Shown: one piece after another, positions 53,967-62,930 of the stretch
Position numbering within the stretch: the stretch's first letter is position 1
Layout: the number at the start of each line of letters is the position of its first letter
Origin: Clavibacter sp. B3I6
Lineage (GTDB): Bacteria > Actinomycetota > Actinomycetes > Actinomycetales > Microbacteriaceae
Direction: 5' to 3'
NCBI RefSeq assembly: GCF_030816895.1
Contig: NZ_JAUSYL010000001.1
Location: 186,001 to 250,000 of the forward strand
DNA: 64,000 bases
Notes under the pieces: model-generated
The model's database searches: none
The model's input: the letters and a program-made list of their open reading frames with translations, nothing else
What the model was told of the DNA's origin: nothing
Made by a program: the position numbers and the translations under genes

Positions 53967-56900
53967 ATGGCGTTCTCCTCCACCTCCCCTCCCGGCGGCG
54001 CGTTCCCCGCGAAGCAGGGCCTCTACGACCCCGCGTTCGAGAAGGACGCGTGCGGCCTGGCCATGGTGGCCACCCTGCGCGGCACCCCCGGGCACGACAT
54101 CATCGTGAACGCGCTCGACGCGCTCCGGAACCTCGAGCACCGCGGAGCCATCGGCTCCGACGCGGGCACCGGCGACGGCGCCGGCATCATGACCCAGATC
54201 CCGGACGAGTTCCTCCGCGGCGTGGTCGGCTTCGACCTGCCGCCCATGGGGGAGTACGCGGTCGGCATGGCGTTCCTCCCCACGGACGACGCGGAGCGCG
54301 AGGAGCTCCAGGCGGGCATCGAGCGCCTCGCCGGCGACGAGCGCCTGCGCGTGCTCGGGTGGCGCGAGGTCCCCGTGGACGCGACGCACCTGGGCAACCT
54401 GGCCCGCAAGGCCATGCCCGCGTTCCGTCAGCTGTTCCTCGCCTCGGACGCCCCGGAGTCCTCCTTCGAGCGCCCCGCGGGCCTCGTCCTCGACCGCCTG
54501 GCCTTCCGCCTCCGCAAGCGCGCGGAGCGGGAGCTCGGCGCGTACTTCATCTCGCTGTCCTCGCGCACGCTCGTCTACAAGGGCATGGTCACGACGCTGC
54601 AGCTGGAGCCCTTCTACCCGGACCTCTCCGACGAGCGGTTCGCCTCCAAGCTCGCCATCGTGCACTCCCGGTACTCGACGAACACGTTCCCGTCGTGGCC
54701 GCTCGCGCAGCCGCTGCGGATGATGGCGCACAACGGCGAGATCAACACGGTCGCGGGCAACCGCAACTGGATGCGCGCCCGCCAGTCCCAGCTGGAGTCG
54801 GAGCTCCTCGGCGACCTCTCCCCGCTGCTGCCCATCGTCACGCCCGGGGCCAGCGACTCGGCGTCCTTCGACGAGGTGCTGGAGCTCCTCAGCCTCAGCG
54901 GCCGCAGCCTCCCGCACGCGATGATGATGATGGTCCCCGAGGCGTGGGAGAAGCAGACGGACATCGACCCCGTCCGCCGCGACTTCTACGAGTACCACTC
55001 CATGGTCATGGAGCCGTGGGACGGCCCCGCCGCGCTCACCTTCACCGACGGCACGCTCGTCGGCGCCACGCTCGACCGGAACGGGCTGCGCCCCGGCCGC
55101 TACCTCGTCACGCACGACGGGCTCGTGGTGCTCGGCAGCGAGATCGGCGTGCTCGAGATCGACCCGGCGCGCATCGCGCGCAAGGGCCGCCTGCGCCCCG
55201 GCAAGATGTTCCTCGTCGACACCGAGGCCGGCCGGATCATCGAGGACGACGAGATCAAGTCCCAGCTCGCGGCCAGCGCGCCGTGGGGGGAGTGGCTCGA
55301 GAACCGCATCCACCTCCAGGACCTGCCGGAGCGCGAGCACATCGTGCACACGCCCGCGTCCGTCGTCCGCCGCCAGCGCACCTTCGGCTACACGGAGGAG
55401 GAGGTGCGGATGCTCCTCATGCCCATGGCGAAGGTCGGCGCGGAGCCCCTCGGCGCCATGGGCTCCGACACGCCCATCGCCGTCCTCTCGCAGCGCCCGC
55501 GCCTGCTGTTCGACTACTTCACCCAGCAGTTCGCGCAGGTCACGAACCCGCCGCTCGACTCCATCCGCGAGGAGGTCGTCACCAGCCTCCGCCAGGGCCT
55601 CGGGCCGCAGCGGAACCTCCTCGACGCCGGCCCCGAGCACACCAAGCAGGTCGTGCTCGACTTCCCGGTCATCGACAACGACGAGCTCGCGAAGGTCATC
55701 CACATCGACCACCGCCCCGGGAGCAGCACCACCACGATGGTCAGCGGCCTGTACCGCGTCGACGACGGCCCGCTCGCCATGCAGAAGCGGATCGACGCCA
55801 TGTGCGACGAGGTCGACCGCGCCATCGAGCACGGCGCGCAGTTCATCGTGCTCTCGGACCGCGACTCCAACCGGGACCTCGCGCCCATCCCGTCGCTCCT
55901 GATGATCGCGGCCGTGCACCACCACCTCATCCGCAAGCAGACCCGCATGAAGGTCGGCCTCGTGGTCGAGGCCGGCGACGTGCGCGAGGTGCACCACATC
56001 GCGCTGCTCATCGGCTACGGCGCCTCGGCGGTCAACCCGTACCTGGCCATGGAGTCCTGCGAGGAGCTCGTCCGCAGCGGCATGCTTACGGGCGTGACGC
56101 CGGAGAAGGCCACGCGGAACCTCATCAAGGGGCTCGGCAAGGGCGTGCTGAAGATCATGTCCAAGATGGGCATCTCCACGGTGGCGTCGTACGCCGGCGC
56201 GCAGTGCTTCGAGGCGGTGGGCCTGTCGCAGGAGCTGGTGGACCAGTACTTCTCGGGCACCACCACGCGCCTCGGCGGCGTCGGCATCGACGTCATCGCG
56301 GCCGAGAACGCCGCGCGCCACCGCAGCGCCTACCCGACCGACGGCGCGGTGCTCTCGCACGAGCGCCTGCAGACGGGCGGCGAGTACCAGTGGCGCCGCG
56401 ACGGGTCCCCGCACCTCTTCAACCCGGACACGATCTTCCGGCTGCAGCACGCCACCCGCATGCGCCGGTACGACATCTTCCGCGAGTACACGTCCATGGT
56501 CGACGCGCAGTCGAAGGACCTCATGACGCTGCGCGGCATGTTCCACCTCAAGACCGGCACGCGCCCCGCGGTGCCGCTCGACGAGGTGGAGTCCATCTCC
56601 GACATCGTCAAGCGCTTCTCCACGGGCGCGATGAGCTACGGCTCGATCTCCGAGGAGGCGCACGAGACGCTCGCGATCGCGATGAACCGCCTCGGCGCGA
56701 AGTCGAACACGGGCGAGGGCGGCGAGAACGTGGAGCGCCTGCTCGACCCCGAGCGCCGCAGCGCCATCAAGCAGGTCGCGTCCGGGCGCTTCGGCGTCAC
56801 GAGCATGTACCTCACGCACGCCGACGACATCCAGATCAAGCTCGCGCAGGGCGCCAAGCCCGGCGAGGGCGGGCAGCTGCCACCCGGCAAGGTCTACCCG

Positions 56901-58542
56901 TGGGTGGCCCGGACGCGCCACGCGACCGCGGGCGTCGGCCTCATCTCGCCGCCGCCGCACCACGACATCTACTCGATCGAGGACCTCAAGCAGCTGATCT
57001 TCGACCTGAAGCGCGCGAACCCGTCCGCCCGGATCCACACGAAGCTCGTCAGCCAGTCGGGCATCGGCGCGGTCGCGGCGGGCGTCGCGAAGGCGCTGAG
57101 CGACGTGATCCTCGTCTCCGGCCACGACGGCGGCACGGGCGCGAGCCCGGTGAACTCGCTCAAGCACGCGGGCACCCCGTGGGAGCTGGGCCTCGCCGAG
57201 ACGCAGCAGACCCTCCGCCTCAACGGCATGCGCGACCGCGTGGTCGTGCAGGTCGACGGGCAGATGAAGTCCGGCCGCGACGTCATCGTCGGCGCGCTGC
57301 TCGGGGCCGAGGAGTTCGGCTTCGCGACGGCGCCGCTGGTGGTCTCCGGCTGCATCATGATGCGCGTCTGCCACCTCGACACCTGCCCCGTCGGCGTCGC
57401 CACGCAGAACCCGGAGCTGCGCAAGCGCTTCCCGGGCAAGGCGGAGCACGTCGTCAACTTCTTCGAGTTCATCGCGCAGGAGGTGCGCGAGCACCTCGCG
57501 GCGCTCGGCTACCGCTCGCTCGACGAGATCGTGGGCCGCAACGACCTGCTGGGCGTCGAGGACGCGGTCGACCATTGGAAGGCGTCGGGCCTCGACCTCT
57601 CGCCGATCCTCGTGGGCCCGACGTTCGCGGAGGGCGAGCCGATGAAGCACGCCCGCTCCCAGGACCACGAGCTCGAGGACCACTTCGACAACGAGCTCAT
57701 CCGCCTGAGCCGCGACGTGCTCGAGCACGGCGGCCGGGTCGAGATCGACCTGCCCGTGCGGAACACGGCGCGCGCGGTCGGCACGATGCTCGGGCACCTG
57801 GTCACCAAGGGCCACGGCGAGGACGGGCTGCCGACGGGATCCATCGACGTCACGCTGCGCGGCTCCGCCGGCCAGTCCTTCGGGGCCTTCGTGCCCGCGG
57901 GGATCACGCTGCGCCTCGTCGGCGACAGCAACGACTACCTGGGCAAGGGCCTGTCGGGCGGCGACATCGTCGTCCGCCCCGACGCGAGGGGCCGGCTTCC
58001 CCGCGGAGGAGAACGTCATCGCGGGCAACGTCATCGGCTACGGCGCCACCCAGGGCACCATGTTCATCCGCGGCATGGTGGGGGAGCGGTTCCTCGTCCG
58101 CAACTCCGGCGCGACCGCGGTCGTCGAGGCCGTGGGCGACCACGCCCTCGAGTACATGACCGGCGGGCTCGCGCTCGTGCTCGGCGGCACCGGCCGGAAC
58201 ATCGGCGCGGGCATGTCGGGCGGCACCGCCTACGTGATCGACCTCGACCGCGACCGCATCAACACCGACGCGCTCGCGTCGGGCGAGCTCGAGCTCCACC
58301 CCCTCGGCGGCGCCGACGCGGAGATCGTGCTCGACCTGCTCCGCCGGCACCTCGCCGAGACCGGCTCGACCGTGGCCGAGCGCCTGCTCGCCGACCCGGA
58401 GACCTCCATGGAACGCTTCACCAAGATCCTGCCGCGGGACTACGCGGCCGTCCTCGCCACCCGCCAGACCGCGGTGGACGAGGGCATCGACCCCGACGGC
58501 GACGTCGCCTGGAAGCGCATCCTGGAGGTGACCGGTGGCTGA
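53967..58542 (+). pseudogene. gltB: Glutamate synthase large subunit, apparent frameshift near the 3' end
   Basis: NADPH-GOGAT large subunit converting glutamine and 2-oxoglutarate to glutamate. Cys29 (KDACGLAMVATL) is the N-terminal nucleophile after removal of a 28-residue propeptide. Then come the amidotransferase, central and FMN domains and the 3Fe-4S cysteines 1129, 1135 and 1140 (GCIMMRVCHLDTCPVG). At GGGG 57988-57991 (after residue ~1340) the frame breaks: this frame runs to a stop at 58565, while the expected C-terminal GXGXG domain (GFPAEENVIAGNVIGYGATQ and on to KRILEVTGG) continues in the next frame to 58542. Deleting one G restores a normal protein of about 1524 residues. Since everything else is intact, a sequencing indel is as likely as a true mutation. 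Confidence 0.85.
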
Positions 58543-59992
58543 CCCCAAGGGCTTCCTCAAGGTGACGGAGCGCGAGCTCCCCAAGCGCCGACCCGTCTCG
58601 GTCCGGCTCATGGACTGGAAGGAGGTGTACGAGCAGCAGGAGCGCGGCGAGCTCGTGCGCCAGGCCGGCCGGTGCATGGACTGCGGCATCCCGTTCTGCC
58701 ACCAGGGCTGCCCCCTCGGCAACCTGATCCCGGAGTGGAACGACCTCACGTGGCGCGGCGAGGGCCGCCAGGCCATCGAGCGCCTGCACGCGACGAACAA
58801 CTTCCCCGAGTTCACGGGACGGCTGTGCCCGGCGCCCTGCGAGAGCTCGTGCGTGCTCGGCATCAACCAGCCGCCCGTGACCATCAAGCAGGTCGAGGTG
58901 TCGATCATCGACGACGCCTTCCAGAACGGCTGGGTCGAGCCGCACCCGCCCGAGCGCCTCACGGGCAAGACCGTGGCGGTCGTCGGATCCGGTCCCGCCG
59001 GCCTGGCCGCCGCCCAGCAGCTCACGCGCGCCGGCCACACGGTCGCCGTGTTCGAGCGCGACGACCGCATCGGCGGCCTGCTGCGCTACGGCATCCCGGA
59101 CTTCAAGATGGAGAAGCGCCACCTCGAGGCGCGCCTCGCGCAGATGACCGCGGAGGGCACGCGCTTCCGCGCCGGCGTCGACATCGGCACGGACATCACC
59201 TGGTCCGACCTGCGCCTCCGCTACGACGCGGTCGTCGTCTGCACGGGCGCGCTCGTGCCCCGCGACCTCGACATCCCGGGTCGCGACGTCGACGGCGTGC
59301 ACTTCGCCATGGACTACCTCCGCCAGTCGAACCACGCGACCGCGGGCGACCAGGTGCCCGGGCAGATCCACGCGGAGGGCAAGCACGTCGTCGTCCTCGG
59401 CGGCGGCGACACCGGCGCGGACTGCATCGGCACCGCGCACCGCCAGAAGGCGGCCTCCGTCACCAACCTCGCCATCGGCCAGCAGCCGCCGTCGGAGCGC
59501 CAGGCGAACCAGCCGTGGCCGACGTACCCGACCCTCTTCGAGGTGTCGAGCGCGCACGAGGAGGGCGGCGAGCGCCACTACCTCGCGTCCACGGTCGAGT
59601 TCCTGAAGGACGACGACGGGCACGTGCGCGCCGTCCGCGTCGCCGAGACCGAGTTCCGCGACGGCCGACGCGTGCCGAAGTCGGGCACCGAGCGGGAGAT
59701 CCCGGCCGACCTCGTGCTGCTCGCGCTCGGCTTCACCGGTCCCGAGAGGGACGCCCTGGAGTCGCAGCTCGCGGTCCCGTTCGACGACCGCGGCAACGTG
59801 GCGCGCGACGAGGACTTCCAGACCGACCAGCCCGGCGTGTTCGTCGCCGGCGACGCGGGTCGCGGGCAGTCGCTCATCGTCTGGGCCATCGCGGAGGGAC
59901 GTTCAGCGGCGTCCGCCGTCGACCGGTACCTTGAGGGGGACACGGAGCTCCCGTTCCCGGTCCGTCCCACGGACCGCGCTCTCTCCATCTGA
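58535..59992 (+). CDS. gltD: Glutamate synthase small subunit
   Basis: Electron-input subunit of GOGAT: takes NADPH electrons via FAD to the 4Fe-4S centres (485 residues). N-terminal cysteines 47, 50, 55 and 59 (RCMDCGIPFCHQGCPLG) and CPAPCESSC bind clusters; VVGSGPAGLAAAQQL binds FAD and LGGGDTGADCIG NADPH; the C-terminal GVFVAGDAGRGQSLIVWAI closes the flavin site. GTG start overlaps the restored gltB end by eight bases, which supports the corrected gltB frame. Confidence 0.96.
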   Translation: MADPKGFLKVTERELPKRRPVSVRLMDWKEVYEQQERGELVRQAGRCMDCGIPFCHQGCPLGNLIPEWNDLTWRGEGRQAIERLHATNNFPEFTGRLCPAPCESSCVLGINQPPVTIKQVEVSIIDDAFQNGWVEPHPPERLTGKTVAVVGSGPAGLAAAQQLTRAGHTVAVFERDDRIGGLLRYGIPDFKMEKRHLEARLAQMTAEGTRFRAGVDIGTDITWSDLRLRYDAVVVCTGALVPRDLDIPGRDVDGVHFAMDYLRQSNHATAGDQVPGQIHAEGKHVVVLGGGDTGADCIGTAHRQKAASVTNLAIGQQPPSERQANQPWPTYPTLFEVSSAHEEGGERHYLASTVEFLKDDDGHVRAVRVAETEFRDGRRVPKSGTEREIPADLVLLALGFTGPERDALESQLAVPFDDRGNVARDEDFQTDQPGVFVAGDAGRGQSLIVWAIAEGRSAASAVDRYLEGDTELPFPVRPTDRALSI

Positions 59993-59999
59993 CCCGGCC

Positions 60000-60019
60000 G
60001 CCGCGCACGCGTGCGCGGC
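60000..60019. repeat. Perfect 20-base palindrome between gltD and pyk
   Basis: GCCGCGCACGCGTGCGCGGC, eight bases after the gltD stop. As RNA it could form a tight hairpin ending the glt message; as DNA it could be a dimer-binding operator for pyk. No T-run follows. Confidence 0.5.
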
Positions 60020-60071
60020 CCTCACCCGAACCGCGTCCGTGTGCGACGCAGAAACGCGAGACAGACAGAGC

Positions 60072-61517
60072 ATGACCAGACGAGCGAAGATCGTCGCGAC
60101 CCTCGGGCCCGCGACCAGCTCCTATGAGAGCATCCGCGCCATCATCGACGCCGGCGTGGACGTGGCCCGGATGAACCTGAGCCACGGAACCTACGACGTC
60201 CACGAGGGCATCTACTCCACCATCCGGAAGGCCGCCGACGACGCGGGTCGCGCGGTCGCGGTCCTCGTCGACCTGCAGGGTCCGAAGATCCGCCTCGGCA
60301 AGTTCTCCGACGGCCCGCACGACCTGGCCTTCGGCGACACGTTCGTCATCACCGTCGAGGACATCCTCGGCACGAAGGACATCTGCTCCACCACCTACAA
60401 GGGCCTCCCGGGCGACGTGAAGGCGGGCGACCCGCTCCTCATCGACGACGGCAAGGTCACGCTGCGCGTGGTCTCCACCGACGGCACGCGCGTCACGACC
60501 ACGGTCGAGGTCGCCGGCACGGTCAGCAACAACAAGGGCATCAACCTCCCGGGCGTCGCGGTCAACGTGCCCGCCCTCTCCGAGAAGGACGAGGCCGACC
60601 TCCGCTGGGGCCTCCGACTCGGCGCCGACCTCATCGCCCTGAGCTTCGTGCGCGACGCGTCCGACATCGTCCGGGTGCACGAGATCATGGACGAAGAGGG
60701 CCGCCGCGTCCCCGTCGTCGCCAAGGTCGAGAAGCCGCAGGCCGTCGACGCGCTCGAGGAGATCGTCGACGCGTTCGACGCGATCATGGTCGCCCGCGGC
60801 GACCTCGGCGTCGAGCTGCCGCTCGAGGCCGTGCCGATCGTGCAGAAGCGCGCCGTCGAGCTCGCCCGCCGCAAGGCGAAGCCCGTCATCGTCGCCACGC
60901 AGATGCTCGAGTCGATGATCACGAGCCCGCGCCCGACGCGCGCCGAGGCCTCTGACTGCGCCAACGCCGTCCTCGACGGCGCCGACGCGCTCATGCTGAG
61001 CGGCGAGACGAGCGTGGGCGAGTTCCCGGTCGTCACCGTGAAGACCATGGCGCGCATCATCGAGTCCACCGAGGAGCACGGGCTGGAGCGCATCCCCGCC
61101 CTCGGCTCGCGCCCCTTCACGCAGGGCGGCGCCATCACGCTCGCGGCCGCCGAGGTGGCCGAGTTCGTCGAGGCCAAGTTCCTCTGCGTCTTCACCGAGT
61201 CGGGCGACTCCGTCCGCCGCATGACGCGCCTGCGCAACGGCATCCCGATCCTCGCCTTCACGCCGAACGAGGGCATCCGCCGTCGCCTGGCGCTGTCGTG
61301 GGGCGTGCAGTCCTACCTCGTCGAGCCGGTCACGCACACCGACCAGATGTTCCACCAGGTCGACGACGTCCTCCTCGCCGAGGGCCTCGCCGAGGTCGGC
61401 CAGAAGGTCGTCGTCATCGCCGGGTCCCCTCCCGGCATCGCGGGCTCGACGAACGAGCTGCGCGTCCACGTCGTCGGCGACGCCGTGAACGAGGCGGCTC
61501 CCGCATACGAGAAGTAG
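60072..61517 (+). CDS. pyk: Pyruvate kinase
   Basis: Final ATP-forming step of glycolysis (481 residues). RRAKIVATLGPATSSYESI, RMNLSHGTYDVH, LVDLQGPKIRLGKF, the catalytic-Lys stretch PVVAKVEKPQA, MVARGDLGVELP and VATQMLESMI are all intact. The C-terminal allosteric domain is complete and there is no extra phosphohistidine-type domain. Ribosome binding site is weak. Followed by two hairpin terminators. Confidence 0.97.
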   Translation: MTRRAKIVATLGPATSSYESIRAIIDAGVDVARMNLSHGTYDVHEGIYSTIRKAADDAGRAVAVLVDLQGPKIRLGKFSDGPHDLAFGDTFVITVEDILGTKDICSTTYKGLPGDVKAGDPLLIDDGKVTLRVVSTDGTRVTTTVEVAGTVSNNKGINLPGVAVNVPALSEKDEADLRWGLRLGADLIALSFVRDASDIVRVHEIMDEEGRRVPVVAKVEKPQAVDALEEIVDAFDAIMVARGDLGVELPLEAVPIVQKRAVELARRKAKPVIVATQMLESMITSPRPTRAEASDCANAVLDGADALMLSGETSVGEFPVVTVKTMARIIESTEEHGLERIPALGSRPFTQGGAITLAAAEVAEFVEAKFLCVFTESGDSVRRMTRLRNGIPILAFTPNEGIRRRLALSWGVQSYLVEPVTHTDQMFHQVDDVLLAEGLAEVGQKVVVIAGSPPGIAGSTNELRVHVVGDAVNEAAPAYEK

Positions 61518-61524
61518 CGCGTCA

Positions 61525-61548
61525 CCGCGGGGGCAGCGCCCCCCGCGG
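61525..61548 (+). terminator. First terminator hairpin after pyk
   Basis: CCGCGGGGG (61525-61533) pairs perfectly with CCCCCGCGG (61540-61548) around a six-base loop, eight bases after the stop. Confidence 0.6.
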
Positions 61549-61553
61549 GAGCA

Positions 61554-61592
61554 CGAGAGGGCGGGCGACCACGCGGGTCGCCCGCCCTCTCG
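61554..61592. terminator. Second, bidirectional terminator between pyk and tRNA-Leu
   Basis: A perfect 17-base inverted repeat (CGAGAGGGCGGGCGACC at 61554-61570, complement at 61576-61592) with a five-base loop. It can stop pyk transcription from the left and tRNA transcription from the right. Confidence 0.75.
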
Positions 61593-61610
61593 CGTGTCCT
61601 CGCGGACCGG

Positions 61611-61693
61611 TGCCGGATGTGGGACTCGAACCCACACGCCCTCACGGACAGAGCATTTTGAGTGCCCCGCGTCTGCCATTCCGCCAATCCGGC
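61611..61693 (-). tRNA. tRNA-Leu (anticodon CAA)
   Basis: Read on the minus strand: acceptor GCCGGAT pairs with ATCCGGC, discriminator A, a D-arm with GGCGGAATGGCAGAC, an anticodon loop CTCAAAA giving CAA (reads UUG) on the stem GGGCA/TGCTC, a long variable arm as expected for a class II tRNA, and T-arm GTGGGTTCGAGTCCCAC. The length is 83 bases. The 3' CCA is not encoded (CCG follows). Confidence 0.93.
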
Positions 61694-61766
61694 GCACCTC
61701 GGTGCGACCGCGGTCCGGCGGGCAACCCCGCGGATCCGCCGCGCACCGGCCCGCCCGACGATACCG

Positions 61767-61772
61767 TAGGCT
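61767..61772 (+). promoter_or_regulatory. Leaderless -10 box of pdtaR
   Basis: TAGGCT seven bases before the GTG at 61780, no Shine-Dalgarno. On the other strand TACGGT (61763-61768) overlaps it and could be the -10 of tRNA-Leu, so the two promoters may compete. Confidence 0.55.
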
Positions 61773-61779
61773 CCTATCC

Positions 61780-62388
61780 GTGAGTGACCAGGAAACAGCC
61801 CCCGCCGCCCCCCGCCGTGTCGTCGTCGCCGAGGACGAGTCGCTCATCCGCCTGGACATCGTCGAGACCCTCCGCGACAACGGCTTCGAGGTCGTCGGCG
61901 AGGCCGGGGATGGCGAGACCGCCGTCGCGCTGGCCACGGAGCTGCGTCCGGACCTCGTCATCATGGACGTCAAGATGCCCCAGCTCGACGGCATCTCCGC
62001 GGCCGAGCGGCTGAACCGCAACCACATCGCGCCGGTCGTCCTCCTCACCGCCTTCAGCCAGAAGGAGCTCGTCGAGCGCGCGGGCGAGGCGGGTGCGCTG
62101 GCCTACGTCGTCAAGCCGTTCACGCCCAACGACCTCCTGCCGGCGATCGAGATCGCGCTGGCCCGCTACGCCCAGATCATCACGCTCGAGGCCGAGGTGT
62201 CCGACCTCGTCGAGCGCTTCGAGACGCGCAAGCTCGTCGACCGGGCCAAGGGCCTGCTCAACGAGAAGATGGGGCTCACCGAGCCCGAGGCGTTCCGCTG
62301 GATCCAGAAGGCGTCCATGGACCGCCGCCTCACCATGCACGACGTGGCCCAGGCCATCATCGAGCAGCTGAGCGCCAAGAAGCCCTAG
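61780..62388 (+). CDS. pdtaR: ANTAR-domain response regulator (PdtaR-like)
   Basis: Receiver plus RNA-binding ANTAR output (202 residues). The receiver has acidic residues in VVVAEDES, phospho-acceptor Asp63 in VIMDVKMPQ, Thr90 and Lys112 (VVKPF). The ANTAR helices (FETRKLVDRAKGLLNEKMGL to MHDVAQAII, about 140-196) would bind paired-hexaloop RNA and act as antiterminator. It corresponds in design and neighbourhood (pyk, polA) to mycobacterial PdtaR; its kinase PdtaS is not in the window. GTG start set by the -10 box. Confidence 0.9.
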   Translation: MSDQETAPAAPRRVVVAEDESLIRLDIVETLRDNGFEVVGEAGDGETAVALATELRPDLVIMDVKMPQLDGISAAERLNRNHIAPVVLLTAFSQKELVERAGEAGALAYVVKPFTPNDLLPAIEIALARYAQIITLEAEVSDLVERFETRKLVDRAKGLLNEKMGLTEPEAFRWIQKASMDRRLTMHDVAQAIIEQLSAKKP

Positions 62389-62414
62389 CCGCCGCGGCGT
62401 CACGCGGGCCGTCG

Positions 62415-62434
62415 CGCGGCGTGCCCACGCCGCG
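62415..62434. terminator. Hairpin between convergent pdtaR and thioesterase genes
   Basis: CGCGGCGT (62415-62422) pairs with ACGCCGCG (62427-62434) around a four-base loop in the 54-base gap between the two stops; it can serve both strands. Confidence 0.55.
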
Positions 62435-62442
62435 GATCGTCC

Positions 62443-62877
62443 TCAGCGTCGTGAGCGCTCGCGGATGATGTTCGTGATGCGCACGGTGGAGAGCCGCCGT
62501 CCCTCGTCGTCGGTCAGCACGATCTCGTGCGTCGTCAGCGTGCCGCCGAGGTGGATCGCCGTGCAGGTGCCGGTCACCGTGCCGGACGACGCGCTCCGCG
62601 TGTGGCTGGCGTTGAGCTCGATGCCGAAGGCCACGCGATCGGGCCCCGCGTGCACGTTCGCGGCCATGGATCCGAGCGACTCCGCGAGCACGACGTAGGC
62701 GCCGCCGTGCACGACGCCGTAGGGCTGCGTGTTGCCCTCGGCCGGCATGGTGGCGACCGCCCGCTCGGGGCTGAGCTCCTGGAAGACGATGCCCATCTTC
62801 TCGGCGAGCGCGCCCACGTCCTGGGGCTGCCGGAGCCGGCGGTCCGGCGTCTCGTCCTCCGGTGCGGGCTGGGTCAT
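62443..62877 (-). CDS. PaaI-type hotdog-fold thioesterase
   Basis: A 144-residue single hotdog domain predicted to hydrolyse an acyl- or phenylacetyl-type CoA thioester. The helix motif VHGGAYVVLAESLGSMAA carries the HGG and the acidic catalytic residue (Glu) of the PaaI/YbgC group, and ELNASHTRSASSGTVTG is the following strand pair. CGGAGGATC stands before the ATG. The substrate is not deducible. It is divergent from polA with 53 bases between. Confidence 0.88.
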   Translation of the reverse strand: MTQPAPEDETPDRRLRQPQDVGALAEKMGIVFQELSPERAVATMPAEGNTQPYGVVHGGAYVVLAESLGSMAANVHAGPDRVAFGIELNASHTRSASSGTVTGTCTAIHLGGTLTTHEIVLTDDEGRRLSTVRITNIIRERSRR

Positions 62878-62918
62878 GGGGATCCTCCGAGGCCGGGTCC
62901 GAGGTCGGGAGCCCTCGA

Positions 62919-62924
62919 TAGGCT
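62919..62924 (+). promoter_or_regulatory. Leaderless -10 box of polA
   Basis: TAGGCT six bases before the GTG at 62931, no Shine-Dalgarno. Confidence 0.6.
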
Positions 62925-62930
62925 GGACCC

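Noticed and set aside
53862..58034. A minus-strand open frame of about 1390 codons opposite gltB, and similar long antisense frames opposite rel (2952-5345), alaS, carB and pyrF-coaBC
   Set aside because: In DNA with about 73% GC, antisense frames of real genes stay open by codon bias. Their translations are Arg/Asp/Ala/Val-rich with no domain, and the sense strand carries intact conserved enzymes.
58060..58542. A separate small gene of 160 codons starting at ATG 58060
   Set aside because: Its translation is the C-terminal GXGXG domain of GltB, continuing the frame lost at 57988-57991; it is part of gltB, not an independent gene.
61611..61693. tRNA-Leu as an integration site of a mobile element
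   Set aside because: No integrase, no repeated copy of the tRNA 3' end nearby and only core genes on both sides.
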